A DNA stretch of 64,000 nt, from NCBI RefSeq assembly GCF_010548375.1, contig NZ_JAAGLY010000003.1, positions 310,001 through 374,000 of the forward strand, in the 5' to 3' direction. The translations under genes and the position numbers were made by a program. Source of the DNA: Streptomyces sp. SID13726 (GTDB lineage Bacteria > Actinomycetota > Actinomycetes > Streptomycetales > Streptomycetaceae). Below the pieces are notes generated by a model. It ran no database searches, was not told where the DNA came from, and saw only the letters and a list, made by a program, of their open reading frames with translations. Shown here in pieces: positions 53,242-62,462 of the stretch. How positions within the stretch are numbered: the stretch's first letter is position 1; the number at the start of each line of letters is the position of its first letter.

Positions 53242-54747
53242 TCACCACTTCCCGGGCGCGTAGTCCTTCAGGAAGACCCCGTAGACGTCCTCGCCGTCCT
53301 CGCCGCGCACGATCGGGTCGTAGACCCGGGCCGCGCCGTCGACCAGGTCGAGGGGGGCGTGGAAGCCCTCCTCGGCGAGCCGGAGCTTGTCGTAGTGGGG
53401 GCGCTCGTCGGTGATCCAGCCGGTGTCGACCGAGGTCATGAGGATGCCGTCGCTCTGGAACATCTCCTGGGCGCTGGTCCGGGTGACCATGTTCATCGCG
53501 GCCTTGGCGGCGTTGGTGTTGGGGTGTCCCGCGCCCTTGTAGCCGCGGCCGAAGACGCCCTCCATCGCCGAGACGTTCACGACGTAGGCGCGCCCGCTCC
53601 TGGCCTTCTTCGCCGCGTCGGCCATGGCCGGGCGCAGGGCGCTGATCAGGATGAACGGCGAGGTGTAGTTGCAGAGCTGGGTCTCCAGGAGCTCCACCGG
53701 GGAGATCTGGTCGATGGTCTGGACCCAGGTGTTGGAGTCGACGACGTCGGGGACCAGGCCGCCCGCGTCGATGGCGGTGCCGTCGAGGTGCCGGGCCACG
53801 CTGGCGTTGCCCGCGACCAGGGCGAGGTCGGCGACCTGCTGGGCGTCGATGCCGGAGATCCCGGCGGGCAGGGAGGCGAGTCCGTCGACCGCGCCGGAGC
53901 CGAAGGCGCCGATGACGTGGTGGGCGGGGAGTTCACCGGCGGGCAGCGGGGCGCTCTCGCCCTCGACCAGGGCGGCGTACGCGGAGGGCAGCCGCCGTAC
54001 CGTCTGGGTCGCGTTGTTGACGAGGATGTCGAGGGGGCCCGCCGCGGCGAGCTGCTCGGCGAGAGCCACGGACTGGGCCGGGTCGCGCAGGTCGATGCCG
54101 ACGACCTCCAGGCGGTGCAGCCAGTCGCCGGAGTCGTCCATCGCCTTGAAGCGGCGGATGGCGTCCTTGGGGAAGCGCGTGGTGATGGTGGTGTGGGCGC
54201 CGTCGCGCAGCAGCCTGAGCGCGATGTACATGCCGATCTTGGCGCGGCCGCCGGTGAGCAGGGCCCGCTTGCCGGTGAGGTCGGCGCGGGCGTCGCGCTT
54301 GCCGCGGTTCAGGCGGGCGCAGTCCGGACAGAGCTGGTGGTAGAAGTAGTCGACCTCGACGAACCGGGTCTTGCAGGTGTAGCAGGAGCGCGGGCGCTGG
54401 AGTATCCCCGCGATCCGGCCCTCCTCGGTGACCGACGACGGGAGGATGCCCTCCGTCTCGTCGTCGATGCGCTGGGCGGAGCCGGTCGCCGTGGCCTCCG
54501 TGACCGCCTTGTCGTGGGCGGTCTTGGAGGCCCGGCGCTCCTGCCGGCGGCGCTGCTTCACGGTGCGGTAGATGCCGGCGGTGGCCCGGCGCACGGTGAT
54601 CGCGTCGGGGTGGTCGACGTCGAGCTTGTCGAGCTCGTCGAGCACGCTCAGGCAGACGGCCAGCCGCTCCGGGTCGATGCCGGGGCCGTACTCGACCTCG
54701 TCACCGGGCTCGTGCGTGGTCGCCGAGCCGTCGTCTGTCACCGTCAT
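53242..54747 (-). CDS. Zinc-ribbon SDR-like protein without catalytic Tyr
   Basis: The 501-residue protein has an acidic/basic N-terminal region, a four-Cys zinc ribbon (CYTCKTRF and LCPDCARL, about 121-143) and an SDR Rossmann domain from about 158 (LLTGGRAKIGMYIALRLL; NNATQT). At the usual YxxxK site the sequence is HPNTNAAKAAMN: Lys is kept but the Tyr position is Thr. It may be a nucleotide-binding sensor rather than a dehydrogenase. It forms a single gene upstream of the small membrane protein. Confidence 0.78.
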   Translation of the reverse strand: MTVTDDGSATTHEPGDEVEYGPGIDPERLAVCLSVLDELDKLDVDHPDAITVRRATAGIYRTVKQRRRQERRASKTAHDKAVTEATATGSAQRIDDETEGILPSSVTEEGRIAGILQRPRSCYTCKTRFVEVDYFYHQLCPDCARLNRGKRDARADLTGKRALLTGGRAKIGMYIALRLLRDGAHTTITTRFPKDAIRRFKAMDDSGDWLHRLEVVGIDLRDPAQSVALAEQLAAAGPLDILVNNATQTVRRLPSAYAALVEGESAPLPAGELPAHHVIGAFGSGAVDGLASLPAGISGIDAQQVADLALVAGNASVARHLDGTAIDAGGLVPDVVDSNTWVQTIDQISPVELLETQLCNYTSPFILISALRPAMADAAKKARSGRAYVVNVSAMEGVFGRGYKGAGHPNTNAAKAAMNMVTRTSAQEMFQSDGILMTSVDTGWITDERPHYDKLRLAEEGFHAPLDLVDGAARVYDPIVRGEDGEDVYGVFLKDYAPGKW

Positions 54748-54850
54748 CGCGCTGCCGTTTCCTGATCACCCGTGCGGCACCCTGGCCGCGTCCGCTGGTC
54801 GAACGCGGAATTTTACTTCAGCGCCGGGCCTGGGCGGAAAACGGGAACGA

Positions 54851-56179
54851 TCAAGGACCGCAGGCGGCCAGCAGTTCCTTCACCTCCTCGGTCAGGGCCA
54901 GGGCGAGGAGGTCCAGGTCAGGCACCGCCTCGGCGTCCGCGACCAGGCCGTAGTGGACCTGTCCCCGGAACGTCGAGATCGCGACGGCGAGGGACTGGCC
55001 GCGGGCCAGCGGAGCGAAGGGGTAGACCTCGGTGACCGGGTTGCCGCCGAGCTTCAGGCCGATGCTCGGCAGCGGCACGCTGGTGACCAGGATGTCGAAC
55101 CAGAGCCGGGCGCCCTGGCTGACCAGGGGTCCGCCGAGGCGGTGGCCGAGGGCCGGGACGTGGTCGGCGAGCAGGGCGACGGCGCCCGCGCCGCGGTTGG
55201 GGCCCGCGTCCTTGTTGCGGTCCATGGCGGTGCGGACCGTGTCCAGGCGGCCCAGCGGATCGGGGTCGTCGACCGGGAGCCGTATCAGGTAGCCGGAGAG
55301 CCGGTTGCCCTGCGGGTGCGCGGTGCGCGGACGGCGCTTGGAGACCGGGATCAGGGCGCGGGGTGCCACGCCCTCGCTGCCGTCGCCGCGCTCGTCCAGC
55401 CACCGGCGCAGGGCTCCCGCGACGACGGCGATCAGTACGTCGTTGACGGTGCCGCCCCGGGTCTTCCGGACGCGGTGCACGTCGTCGAGGTCCACGACGA
55501 CTCCGGCGGTACGACGGGTGCCGCTGGGCTCGGCGGCGATCGCGGCCGAGGAGCGCACCCCCACGGAGGACAGGGCGACGGAGGCGCCGATGTCGAGGGC
55601 ACGGCCCAGGTCGGAGACGGCGCCCCGGACCAGTCCTGGCAGCTTGCGCACGTCCGGCAGCAGCGGCTTCGCGGGCTCCTCGGGGCGCGGCCTGCGCGCG
55701 GGCAGGTCCATGGGGTCCAGGACGGCGGCGGCGAGCGTCAGCGCCCGCAGTCCGTCGGCGAGGGCGTGGTGAAACTTGAAGAGCACGGCGAAGGAGACTC
55801 CGTCCTCCCCCGGCAGCACATGCGCCTCCCACGGCGGCCGTTCACGGTCGAGCGGCCGCTGCATGAGCCGGCCGGCCTCGGTGTGGAAGTCCGCGGTCGG
55901 GGCGTGCAGCAGGACGTGCCGCAGCGGGTCGAAGGCGGGGTCGGGGACCCGGGCGGCGCCTCCGAAGGCGTACGGGAAGCCGAGCGGCCACACGTCCCGG
56001 ATCCGCATCCTGAGCCCGGGCACGGCGGCTGCCCGGCCCGCGAGCAGGTCGGCCGCGTGGGCTCCGGCGGTGGGCGAGTGGGCCGCGAAGACGCCGAGCG
56101 CTCCCAGGTGCATGGGGTGTTCGGCGGATTCCATGTTCCAGAACGCCAGGTCGAGAGGTGCGAGCAGGTCAGAAGTCAA
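54851..56179 (-). CDS. Wax ester synthase/diacylglycerol acyltransferase (WS/DGAT)
   Basis: A 442-residue acyltransferase with the catalytic HHxxxDG motif at 137-143 (HHALADG). It transfers acyl-CoA to diacylglycerol or alcohols, making storage triacylglycerol or wax esters. The TTG at 56179 is preferred: GAGG lies seven bases upstream and the protein then starts MTSDLLAPLDLAFWNMESA, the usual family N-terminus. An upstream TTG at 56200 is in frame but lacks a site. I recall SCO0958 as the corresponding triacylglycerol enzyme of S. coelicolor. Confidence 0.9.
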   Translation of the reverse strand: MTSDLLAPLDLAFWNMESAEHPMHLGALGVFAAHSPTAGAHAADLLAGRAAAVPGLRMRIRDVWPLGFPYAFGGAARVPDPAFDPLRHVLLHAPTADFHTEAGRLMQRPLDRERPPWEAHVLPGEDGVSFAVLFKFHHALADGLRALTLAAAVLDPMDLPARRPRPEEPAKPLLPDVRKLPGLVRGAVSDLGRALDIGASVALSSVGVRSSAAIAAEPSGTRRTAGVVVDLDDVHRVRKTRGGTVNDVLIAVVAGALRRWLDERGDGSEGVAPRALIPVSKRRPRTAHPQGNRLSGYLIRLPVDDPDPLGRLDTVRTAMDRNKDAGPNRGAGAVALLADHVPALGHRLGGPLVSQGARLWFDILVTSVPLPSIGLKLGGNPVTEVYPFAPLARGQSLAVAISTFRGQVHYGLVADAEAVPDLDLLALALTEEVKELLAACGP

Positions 56180-56277
56180 TGGCTTGCCTCGCGTCGACAA
56201 CAGGTGGGCAAGCAGTCAATCGCCCTCCGGCGATTACGGTCAAGTACGATCAAGCTACGCTCAGTTAACAACGGATT

Positions 56278-56309
56278 AAGTCCCGCCCCTTCCGAAAGGG
56301 GCGGGACTT
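56278..56309. terminator. Terminator after the GH2 gene
   Basis: A perfect 14-base stem, AAGTCCCGCCCCTT with AAGGGGCGGGACTT, and a four-base CCGA loop sit 15 bases past the GH2 stop. Without a longer T-tract it still resembles an efficient intrinsic terminator. Confidence 0.9.
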
Positions 56310-56324
56310 GTGTGACAGATGTGA

Positions 56325-58949
56325 TCAGTCCGGGGTGGCCGGGCATCCCGCCAGGGTCCCCCGGGACGCGTCCCGGATCAGGTCCCGGTGCGCGGCCCGG
56401 ACCCGCTCGGCGTCCGGTTTGAGGACCCTGCGGTCATAGGTGAGCAGTCCGTTCAGCTCTCCCTCCACGTCCGTGATCTGGGTGTAGACGGCTCCGTTGC
56501 TCCCCTGGCAGACCAGCGCCCGCACCTCGTCGAGCTTGCCCAGATAGTCGTCGGTGTAGGTCGCCGGATCGACGTCGACGTACGACTGCTGCACGGACCA
56601 GGCGTGTCCGGGCACCGCGAGGCCGAGGCCGCCGTACTCCCCGCTGACCAGGGCACGTCTCCCGTCCGGCCGGGGCGGCAGGGCGGGGCTGGGATACCCG
56701 TGCTCGTCCATGATGTCGCCGGCGTCACCGTCGGCGCCGAGATTGAGTCCTGACTGGTTGTTGACCAGACGGGTGGGGTCCCAGGCCTTCGCCTGCTCGG
56801 CGATCCGGCCGATGTCGTACTGTCCCCAGCCCTCGTTGAAGGTCACCCACATCACGACCGACGGACTGCTGATGTGCTGGTCGATCATCCGTTTCATCTC
56901 GCGCTCGTACTCGGCACGGGCGGCCGGACCCGGGTTCACGCCGGCCGTCATGGCGGGCATGTCCTGCCACACCAGCAGGCCCAGCCGGTCGGCCCAGTAG
57001 AACCAGCGGTCGGGCTCGACCTTGATGTGCTTGCGCACGGCGTTGAAGCCGAGCCGCTTGTGCGCCTTCAGGTCGTGGGCCAGGGCCTCGTCGGTGGGTG
57101 CGGTGTGCAGGCCGTCGGGCCAGAAGCCCTGGTCGAGGGTGGCCATCATGAAGACCGGCTCGCCGTTGAGGACCGTGCGCGGGGTGCCGTCGACGTTCTC
57201 CACGGCGATGGAGCGCATTCCGAAGTAGCTGCCGACGCGGTCGGCGCCGACGCTCACCCTCAGGTCGTAGAGGAACGGGTCGTCGGGCGACCACAGGCGC
57301 GGGTCGCGGACGGTCAGGGTGAGCGGCTCGCCCGTCCGGCCGCGCGCCGCGGCGACCTTCCGCCGTCCGTCGTACGCCGTCGCCGTGATCGGTACGCCGT
57401 CCCGGACACCCTGTGCCTCGACCGTCAGCCGGCCGGTGGAGACGTCGGGGGTCAGTTTGAGGGAGTCGACGTGGTCGGGGGCGACCGGTTCCATCCAGAC
57501 GGTCTGCCAGATACCGGAGGACGGGGTGTACCAGATGCCGCTCGGGTCGAGGCGCTGCTTGCCGAGGGGCGGGTTCTCGCCGTCGGCCGCGTCGGTGGGG
57601 TCGTACACCCCGACGATCAGTTCCTGGGTGCGGCCGGGCTTCAGCGCGTCGGTGACGTCGGCGCCGAACTTGTCGTAGCCGCCGGTGTGTTCGGCGACCT
57701 TGGTGCCGTTGACGTACACCTCGGACCGCCAGTCGACGGCGCCGAAGTTGAGCTTCAGCCGCTTGCCGGAGCCGATGTGCCAGTCGGCCGGGACGGTGAA
57801 GGTACGGCGGTACCACATGCGGTCCTCGTGCCGTTCGAGGCCGGAGAGCTGGGACTCCACCGGGTACGGGACGAGGATGCGCTCGGCCAGGTCCTTGCCG
57901 ACGGGCGGCTGTTCGCCCGCCTCGGCCGCGGCGAACTGCCAGCGGCCGTTGAGGTTGCGCCACTCCTGGCGGGTCAACTGCGGGCGCGGGTACTCGGGAT
58001 GGGCGTTGTCCGGGCCCACCTCGTCGGCCCACTTGGTGCGCAGTTCGTGGGTCGAGCGGTTGGAGCCGCTGCTCCAGAAGGAGTTGACAACGTTGCCGTC
58101 CGTGCCGGTGAGACCGCCCTCGCCGTCGTAACGGAGGTCGGCGGTGCCGCGTGCGGTGCCGGTCCTGTTGCCCACGACGGGTTCGGCGAGGGCGACGAGC
58201 AGGGCACGGGGGTTGCCGGGGGCCGGCTCGACGTCGCCGAGGGGCCACTTGGCGCCGCCGATCACCGCCTGGAGGTGGTCGGTGAGGCCGGGCGGGGGTG
58301 CGGCGAGCGGCTGGGCGAAGTCGAGCTTCAGGGTGCGGCCGGTGCCGAGGACCGTGGTGGCGACCGGGCCGTCGTAGTCGTAGCCGTCGGGAAGGCGGAA
58401 GGCCGACTGCGGGACGGCCTCCTTGGTGCCGCCGGGCCGGACCCAGCGCAGGTGGAGGTTGGAGCCGCCGTAGTGCTCGAAGTACTCGACCTTGATGTCG
58501 TAGGGCTGTCCGGCGGTCAACTCGACGGGCTGGGCGGTCTGTTCGCGGTCCCAGTCGTCGACCCAGTGGTCGATCAGGAGCTGTCCGCCGATCCAGAGGC
58601 GGAAGCCGTTGTCGCCGATGACCGAGAAGGTGTGGGGGCCGGTCCTGTCGGGGACGACCTTTCCGGTCCAGCGGACGCTGACGTCGTCCGAGCGGCCGGT
58701 GGCGGCGGCCAGGCGGGGTTCGAGGGTGTCGAAGTCGAGGTTCGGGTCGAAGGTGGTGGCCTTGAGCTCGTGGAAGTCGAAAGCGCCGGGGGCGGACTGG
58801 GTCCAGTACTCCCCCTTGAGGCCGCGGGCCTCGACGGGGTCCTCGGCGGCCGGAGCGGGGGCGACGGCCAGGCCGGTGAGGCCCAGCAGTGCGGCCAGCA
58901 GTAACGCGAGCCGTCCTCTGAGACGTCTGGTGTGCACGGAAGCCTCCAT
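56325..58949 (-). CDS. Secreted PA14-containing GH2 glycosidase
   Basis: An 874-residue enzyme with a signal peptide (to about residue 36), a PA14 carbohydrate-binding domain (about 45-185), then GH2 sugar-binding, immunoglobulin-like and barrel domains. Acid/base E706 (FNEGWGQ) and nucleophile E771 (SGEYGG) are present. It could be a beta-galactosidase, glucuronidase or mannosidase; the sequence alone does not tell. ATG at 58949 precedes a typical signal (VHTRRLRGRLALLLAALLG). It lies downstream of glgC but has its own operator and terminators on both sides. Confidence 0.85.
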   Translation of the reverse strand: MEASVHTRRLRGRLALLLAALLGLTGLAVAPAPAAEDPVEARGLKGEYWTQSAPGAFDFHELKATTFDPNLDFDTLEPRLAAATGRSDDVSVRWTGKVVPDRTGPHTFSVIGDNGFRLWIGGQLLIDHWVDDWDREQTAQPVELTAGQPYDIKVEYFEHYGGSNLHLRWVRPGGTKEAVPQSAFRLPDGYDYDGPVATTVLGTGRTLKLDFAQPLAAPPPGLTDHLQAVIGGAKWPLGDVEPAPGNPRALLVALAEPVVGNRTGTARGTADLRYDGEGGLTGTDGNVVNSFWSSGSNRSTHELRTKWADEVGPDNAHPEYPRPQLTRQEWRNLNGRWQFAAAEAGEQPPVGKDLAERILVPYPVESQLSGLERHEDRMWYRRTFTVPADWHIGSGKRLKLNFGAVDWRSEVYVNGTKVAEHTGGYDKFGADVTDALKPGRTQELIVGVYDPTDAADGENPPLGKQRLDPSGIWYTPSSGIWQTVWMEPVAPDHVDSLKLTPDVSTGRLTVEAQGVRDGVPITATAYDGRRKVAAARGRTGEPLTLTVRDPRLWSPDDPFLYDLRVSVGADRVGSYFGMRSIAVENVDGTPRTVLNGEPVFMMATLDQGFWPDGLHTAPTDEALAHDLKAHKRLGFNAVRKHIKVEPDRWFYWADRLGLLVWQDMPAMTAGVNPGPAARAEYEREMKRMIDQHISSPSVVMWVTFNEGWGQYDIGRIAEQAKAWDPTRLVNNQSGLNLGADGDAGDIMDEHGYPSPALPPRPDGRRALVSGEYGGLGLAVPGHAWSVQQSYVDVDPATYTDDYLGKLDEVRALVCQGSNGAVYTQITDVEGELNGLLTYDRRVLKPDAERVRAAHRDLIRDASRGTLAGCPATPD

Positions 58950-58950
58950 A

Positions 58951-58985
58951 ACAACGTTGTCATGGGCATGAGATGGCATGACAAC
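58951..58985. promoter_or_regulatory. Operator-like dyads upstream of the GH2 gene
   Basis: ACAACGTTGT (58951-58960) is a perfect palindrome with a central CpG, the usual LacI-family operator form. It overlaps a larger dyad, GTTGTCATG (58956-58964) with CATGACAAC (58977-58985). Both lie immediately upstream of the GH2 ATG, so the gene is probably sugar-controlled. No local LacI gene is seen. Confidence 0.6.
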
Positions 58986-59003
58986 ATGGATTACGGCTTC
59001 CGT

Positions 59004-59026
59004 CCAGGGACCCGGCGGGTCCCTGG
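59004..59026 (-). terminator. Terminator after glgC
   Basis: CCAGGGACCC (59004-59013) and GGGTCCCTGG (59017-59026) form a perfect ten-base stem with a three-base loop, ten bases past the glgC stop. Confidence 0.8.
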
Positions 59027-59036
59027 TCCGGACCTG

Positions 59037-60257
59037 CTACGAGACCAACTGGCCCTTCCCCAGGGCGATCACACCGCCCTTGGACACGGTGTACAGCTCG
59101 GCGTCCCGCTCCGGGTTCACGCCGATCGTCGCTCCCGGCGGGACCTCGACGTTCTTGTCGAGGACGGCTCCGCGGACCACCGCGCCCCGGCCTATCTTGA
59201 CGTTGTCGTGCAGCACCGAGCCCTGCACCACGGCCCCCGGGTCGATCAGGACACCGGGCGACAGGACGGACCGCGTGACCTGGCCGCGGATCAGGCAGCC
59301 CGCGCTGATGATGGACTCGCTGGCGATGCCCCCGGCGTTGAAGCGGGCCGGGGAGAGCTGGCCGGAGTGGGTGTAGATGGGCCACTGGCGGTTGTAGAGG
59401 TTGAAGGCGGGGCGCTCGGCGATCAGGTCCATGTGGGCGTCGTAGTAGGCGTCCAGGGTGCCCACGTCCCGCCAGTAGCCGCGGTCGCGGCTGGTCTCGC
59501 CGGGGACGTGGTTGGCGCTGAAGTCGTAGAGCTGGGCCTCGCCGCGGTCGGTGAGCTGCGGGAGGATCGAACCGCCCATGTCGTGCACGGAGTTCTCGTC
59601 CTCGGAGTCCCGTTGCAGGGCCTCGATCAGCGCCTTGGTGGTGAAGATGTAGTTGCCCATCGAGGCGAACACGCACTCCGGGTCGTCCGCGAGCCCCGGC
59701 GGGTCGGCCGGCTTCTCCAGGAACCGCTCCACCGTGAGCCCGTCCGAGCCCGGGGAGATCACCCCGAACGACGAGGACTCCGAGCGCGGGACCCGGATGC
59801 CGGCCACCGTGACGCCCGCGCCGGACTCGATGTGCTGCGCGAGCATCTGGCGCGGGTCCATGCGGTACACGTGGTCGGCGCCGAACACCGCGACGTACTC
59901 GGGGCGTTCGTCGTAGATCAGGTTCAGCGACTGGAGGATCGCGTCCGCGCTGCCCAGGTACCAGCGCGGTCCGAGGCGCTGCTGGGCCGGGACCGGGGTG
60001 ACGTAGTTGCCGAGCAGGCTGGACATCCGCCAGGTGGTGGTGATGTGGCGGTCCAGCGAGTGCGACTTGTACTGCGTGAGGACGCAGATGCGCAGGATGT
60101 CGCCGTTGACGAGGTTGGAGAGGACGAAGTCGACGAGGCGATACGTTCCTCCGAAGGTGACCGCCGGTTTGGCGCGGTCCGTGGTCAGGGGCATCAGGCG
60201 TTTGCCTTCCCCGCCCGCCAGTACGATGCCGAGCACCGAAGGTCCGCCACGACGCAT
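59037..60257 (-). CDS. glgC: Glucose-1-phosphate adenylyltransferase
   Basis: The 406-residue enzyme makes ADP-glucose from glucose-1-phosphate and ATP. It has the nucleotidyltransferase motif [13 protein letters not shown] near the N-terminus, the substrate stretch [11 protein letters not shown], the FLEKP segment and a C-terminal left-handed beta-helix. ATG at 60257 follows GGGGAG; an upstream in-frame start at 60272 would add five residues. It follows glgM by 48 bases and is probably co-transcribed, feeding GlgM with ADP-glucose. Confidence 0.95.
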   Translation of the reverse strand: MRRGGPSVLGIVLAGGEGKRLMPLTTDRAKPAVTFGGTYRLVDFVLSNLVNGDILRICVLTQYKSHSLDRHITTTWRMSSLLGNYVTPVPAQQRLGPRWYLGSADAILQSLNLIYDERPEYVAVFGADHVYRMDPRQMLAQHIESGAGVTVAGIRVPRSESSSFGVISPGSDGLTVERFLEKPADPPGLADDPECVFASMGNYIFTTKALIEALQRDSEDENSVHDMGGSILPQLTDRGEAQLYDFSANHVPGETSRDRGYWRDVGTLDAYYDAHMDLIAERPAFNLYNRQWPIYTHSGQLSPARFNAGGIASESIISAGCLIRGQVTRSVLSPGVLIDPGAVVQGSVLHDNVKIGRGAVVRGAVLDKNVEVPPGATIGVNPERDAELYTVSKGGVIALGKGQLVS

Positions 60258-60305
60258 GGCCGCTCCCCTCACCCTGGTTGACCCATGCCTGCCCTTGTGC
60301 GGGGC

Positions 60306-61460
60306 CTAGTACGCCTGTTTGACGATCTCCTCGTAGAGCCGGGCCGTGCGGCGCGCGACCGCGTCCCAGCCGAACTCGCCCACCGCGCGCTCCCGGCCCG
60401 CCTCGCCCATCCGGCGGGCCGTCCCCGGATCCCCGATCACCGCGTCGAGTGCCCGCGCGAGCCCGGTCTCGAACTCGTCGTCCACGGAGACCAGCAGACC
60501 GGTCCTGCCGTCGTCCACGACCTCGGGGATGCCGCCGACCCGCGAGGCCACCACGGGGGTTCCGCAGGCCATCGCCTCCAGGTTGACGATGCCCAGGGGC
60601 TCGTACACCGAAGGACAGGCGAACACGGTGGCGTGGGTGAGGAGTTGGATCACCTCGGGGCGCGGCAGCATCTGCGGGATCCAGTGCACGCCCTCGCGGA
60701 CCCGGCTCAGCTCCTCGAACAGCTCGCGGAACTCCCGGTCGATCTCAGGGGTGTCGGGGGCACCGGCACACAGCACGACCTGGGCGGCCGGGTCGATGTC
60801 CCGTACCGCGCGCAGCAGATGGGGCACCCCCTTCTGGCGGGTGATGCGGCCGACGAACAGCACGAAGGGGCGGTCACGGTCCAGGCCGATGCGGTCCAGC
60901 ACGTCGGTGCCGTGGTCGGGCCGGTACAGGGCGGTGTCGATGCCGTTGTGCACGATGTGGACCTTGGCCGGGTCCAGCGCCGGGTAGCAGCCGAGGATGT
61001 CCTCGCGCATCGCGCCGGAGACCGCGATCACCGCGTCGGCGGACTCGATCGCGGTGCGCTCGGCCCAGCTCGACAGGGCGTAGCCGCCGCCCAGTTGCTC
61101 GGCCTTCCAGGGGCGCAGGGGCTCCAGGGAGTGGGCGGTCATCACATGCGGAATGCCGTGCAGGAGCTTGCCGAGGTGGCCGGCGAGGTTGGCGTACCAG
61201 GTGTGGGAGTGGACCAGTTCACGGTCCTCCAGGCCGGCCGCCATGGACAGGTCCACGGAGAAGGTGCGCAGCGCGTCGTTGGCGGTGTCCAGGGCGGACC
61301 AGGGCCGGTGCCGGACCACGCCCTCGGTGCGCCCCTCGCCCCAGCAGTGCACGTCCAGGTCGACGAGGGACCTCAACTCCCGGGCGAGGAACTCGACATG
61401 GACACCCGCGCCGCCGTACACGTCCGGCGGGTACTCCCGCGTCAGCAGGCCCACTCGCAC
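60306..61460 (-). CDS. glgM: Alpha-maltose-1-phosphate synthase (GT4), GlgM-like
   Basis: A 384-residue GT4 glycosyltransferase. It begins VRVGLLTREYPPDVYGGAGV; the ADP-glucose/phosphate-binding segments are FVGRITRQKGVPHLL and the E-x7-E motif in SVYEPLGIVNLEAMACG. Sequence is close to mycobacterial GlgM (Rv1212c, as recalled), which makes maltose-1-phosphate for GlgE-dependent alpha-glucan rather than a classic glycogen synthase. The adjacent glgC supplies the donor. Confidence 0.88.
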   Translation of the reverse strand: MRVGLLTREYPPDVYGGAGVHVEFLARELRSLVDLDVHCWGEGRTEGVVRHRPWSALDTANDALRTFSVDLSMAAGLEDRELVHSHTWYANLAGHLGKLLHGIPHVMTAHSLEPLRPWKAEQLGGGYALSSWAERTAIESADAVIAVSGAMREDILGCYPALDPAKVHIVHNGIDTALYRPDHGTDVLDRIGLDRDRPFVLFVGRITRQKGVPHLLRAVRDIDPAAQVVLCAGAPDTPEIDREFRELFEELSRVREGVHWIPQMLPRPEVIQLLTHATVFACPSVYEPLGIVNLEAMACGTPVVASRVGGIPEVVDDGRTGLLVSVDDEFETGLARALDAVIGDPGTARRMGEAGRERAVGEFGWDAVARRTARLYEEIVKQAY

Positions 61461-61499
61461 CCGGAACCCCCTGTCTCAGCGGCTGGTCGGCTTTCATGG

Positions 61500-62234
61500 T
61501 CACCCAGATGCGCCGCGCGCGGAAGGGCCCGGGGCTCGTGTGAAGCAACAGTCACCGCACACGCCACCGTCCGGCAACCGGTAGTACAGACAGCAGCTGC
61601 GACGGCGGAGCGTGCCGGCGTCCAGCGCGCCCGCGAGCAGGGGATGCGCGAGGAGTTCGGCCGTGAGGTCCCGGGTGCGGGCGGCGACGTCCGGACGCCG
61701 GAGCAGCTGCCGGGCGGCGCCCGTGAGCGCCGAGGCGGCGTTGCCCCACAGCAGTCCGGTGGCGAGTCGGTACTCGGTGCGCAGGGTGGCCGCCAGGGGT
61801 TCGAGGTGACCGTGGAGCACGACGTCGGCGAGGGTGGGCGCGTCCCCCGGCCGGGACTCCCCCGGTTCTACGGCGGACAACCACAGGTCGTCGGGGGCGC
61901 TGCCGTCGGGGTCCCAGTGCAGGCGCCCGGGCGCGAGGTCGGGAATCCGGCCGTACACGACCGCGCAGCCCAGCGCCACCGACCAGAGCCGGGCCGCGAG
62001 TCCCTGGTGGGCGATGGAGGCCGCGATCCGCGGCTCGGGGGCGCGCAGGGCCGAGGCCACCTTCCGGACACGAAAAGTCATGGGATTTCCGTAAACATCC
62101 GACGACGAGTTCTCGTAGACTTGTGCGAGGGTCGGCAGCGCCCGGCGCGATGCCTCCGGAGAACTGCCGATCGTCCGTAGTACGAAGTAGCCGCCGAGCG
62201 GCCGCAGCGCGACGAGATCAGGGTCGAGGTCCAC
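61500..62234 (-). CDS. FhuF-like (2Fe-2S)-binding protein
   Basis: A 244-residue protein with the C-terminal Cys pattern CC-x10-C-x2-CC (RRRSCCLYYRLPDGGVCGDCC), the cluster ligands of FhuF-type siderophore-ferric reductases. The N-terminus VDLDPDLVALRPLGGYFVL fits the family from GTG at 62234, although no ribosome-binding site is evident there; a GTG at 62285 would add 17 hydrophobic residues. It could release iron from siderophores. It is upstream of glgM by 39 bases, but a functional link is not apparent. Confidence 0.72.
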   Translation of the reverse strand: MDLDPDLVALRPLGGYFVLRTIGSSPEASRRALPTLAQVYENSSSDVYGNPMTFRVRKVASALRAPEPRIAASIAHQGLAARLWSVALGCAVVYGRIPDLAPGRLHWDPDGSAPDDLWLSAVEPGESRPGDAPTLADVVLHGHLEPLAATLRTEYRLATGLLWGNAASALTGAARQLLRRPDVAARTRDLTAELLAHPLLAGALDAGTLRRRSCCLYYRLPDGGVCGDCCFTRAPGPSARGASG

Positions 62235-62462
62235 GACCAGCAGTAGTACCAAGACCCGTAGGGGTACCCACCAGGGGGCCTCCACCCCGTGTCACCCGCC
62301 TTGGGGAGGACACGGACCCTTTTGTACTCCATCGGCAGTAGGACCCATTGCCTGCTCAGGTACGACGACGGGAAGAACTTTTCCGGGCATCGTGTTGGTC
62401 ATGGAAGACGACCGTTCGTCGCGCCGGGCAGACCGCCCCCGCCTCACGCAGAGGAGCAGCTC

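Noticed and set aside
15849..58985. Shared TTGTCA/TGACAA elements upstream of the MarR pair and the GH2 gene as one regulon
   Set aside because: The shared core is only six to seven bases and the dyad spacings differ, so a common regulator cannot be supported by eye.
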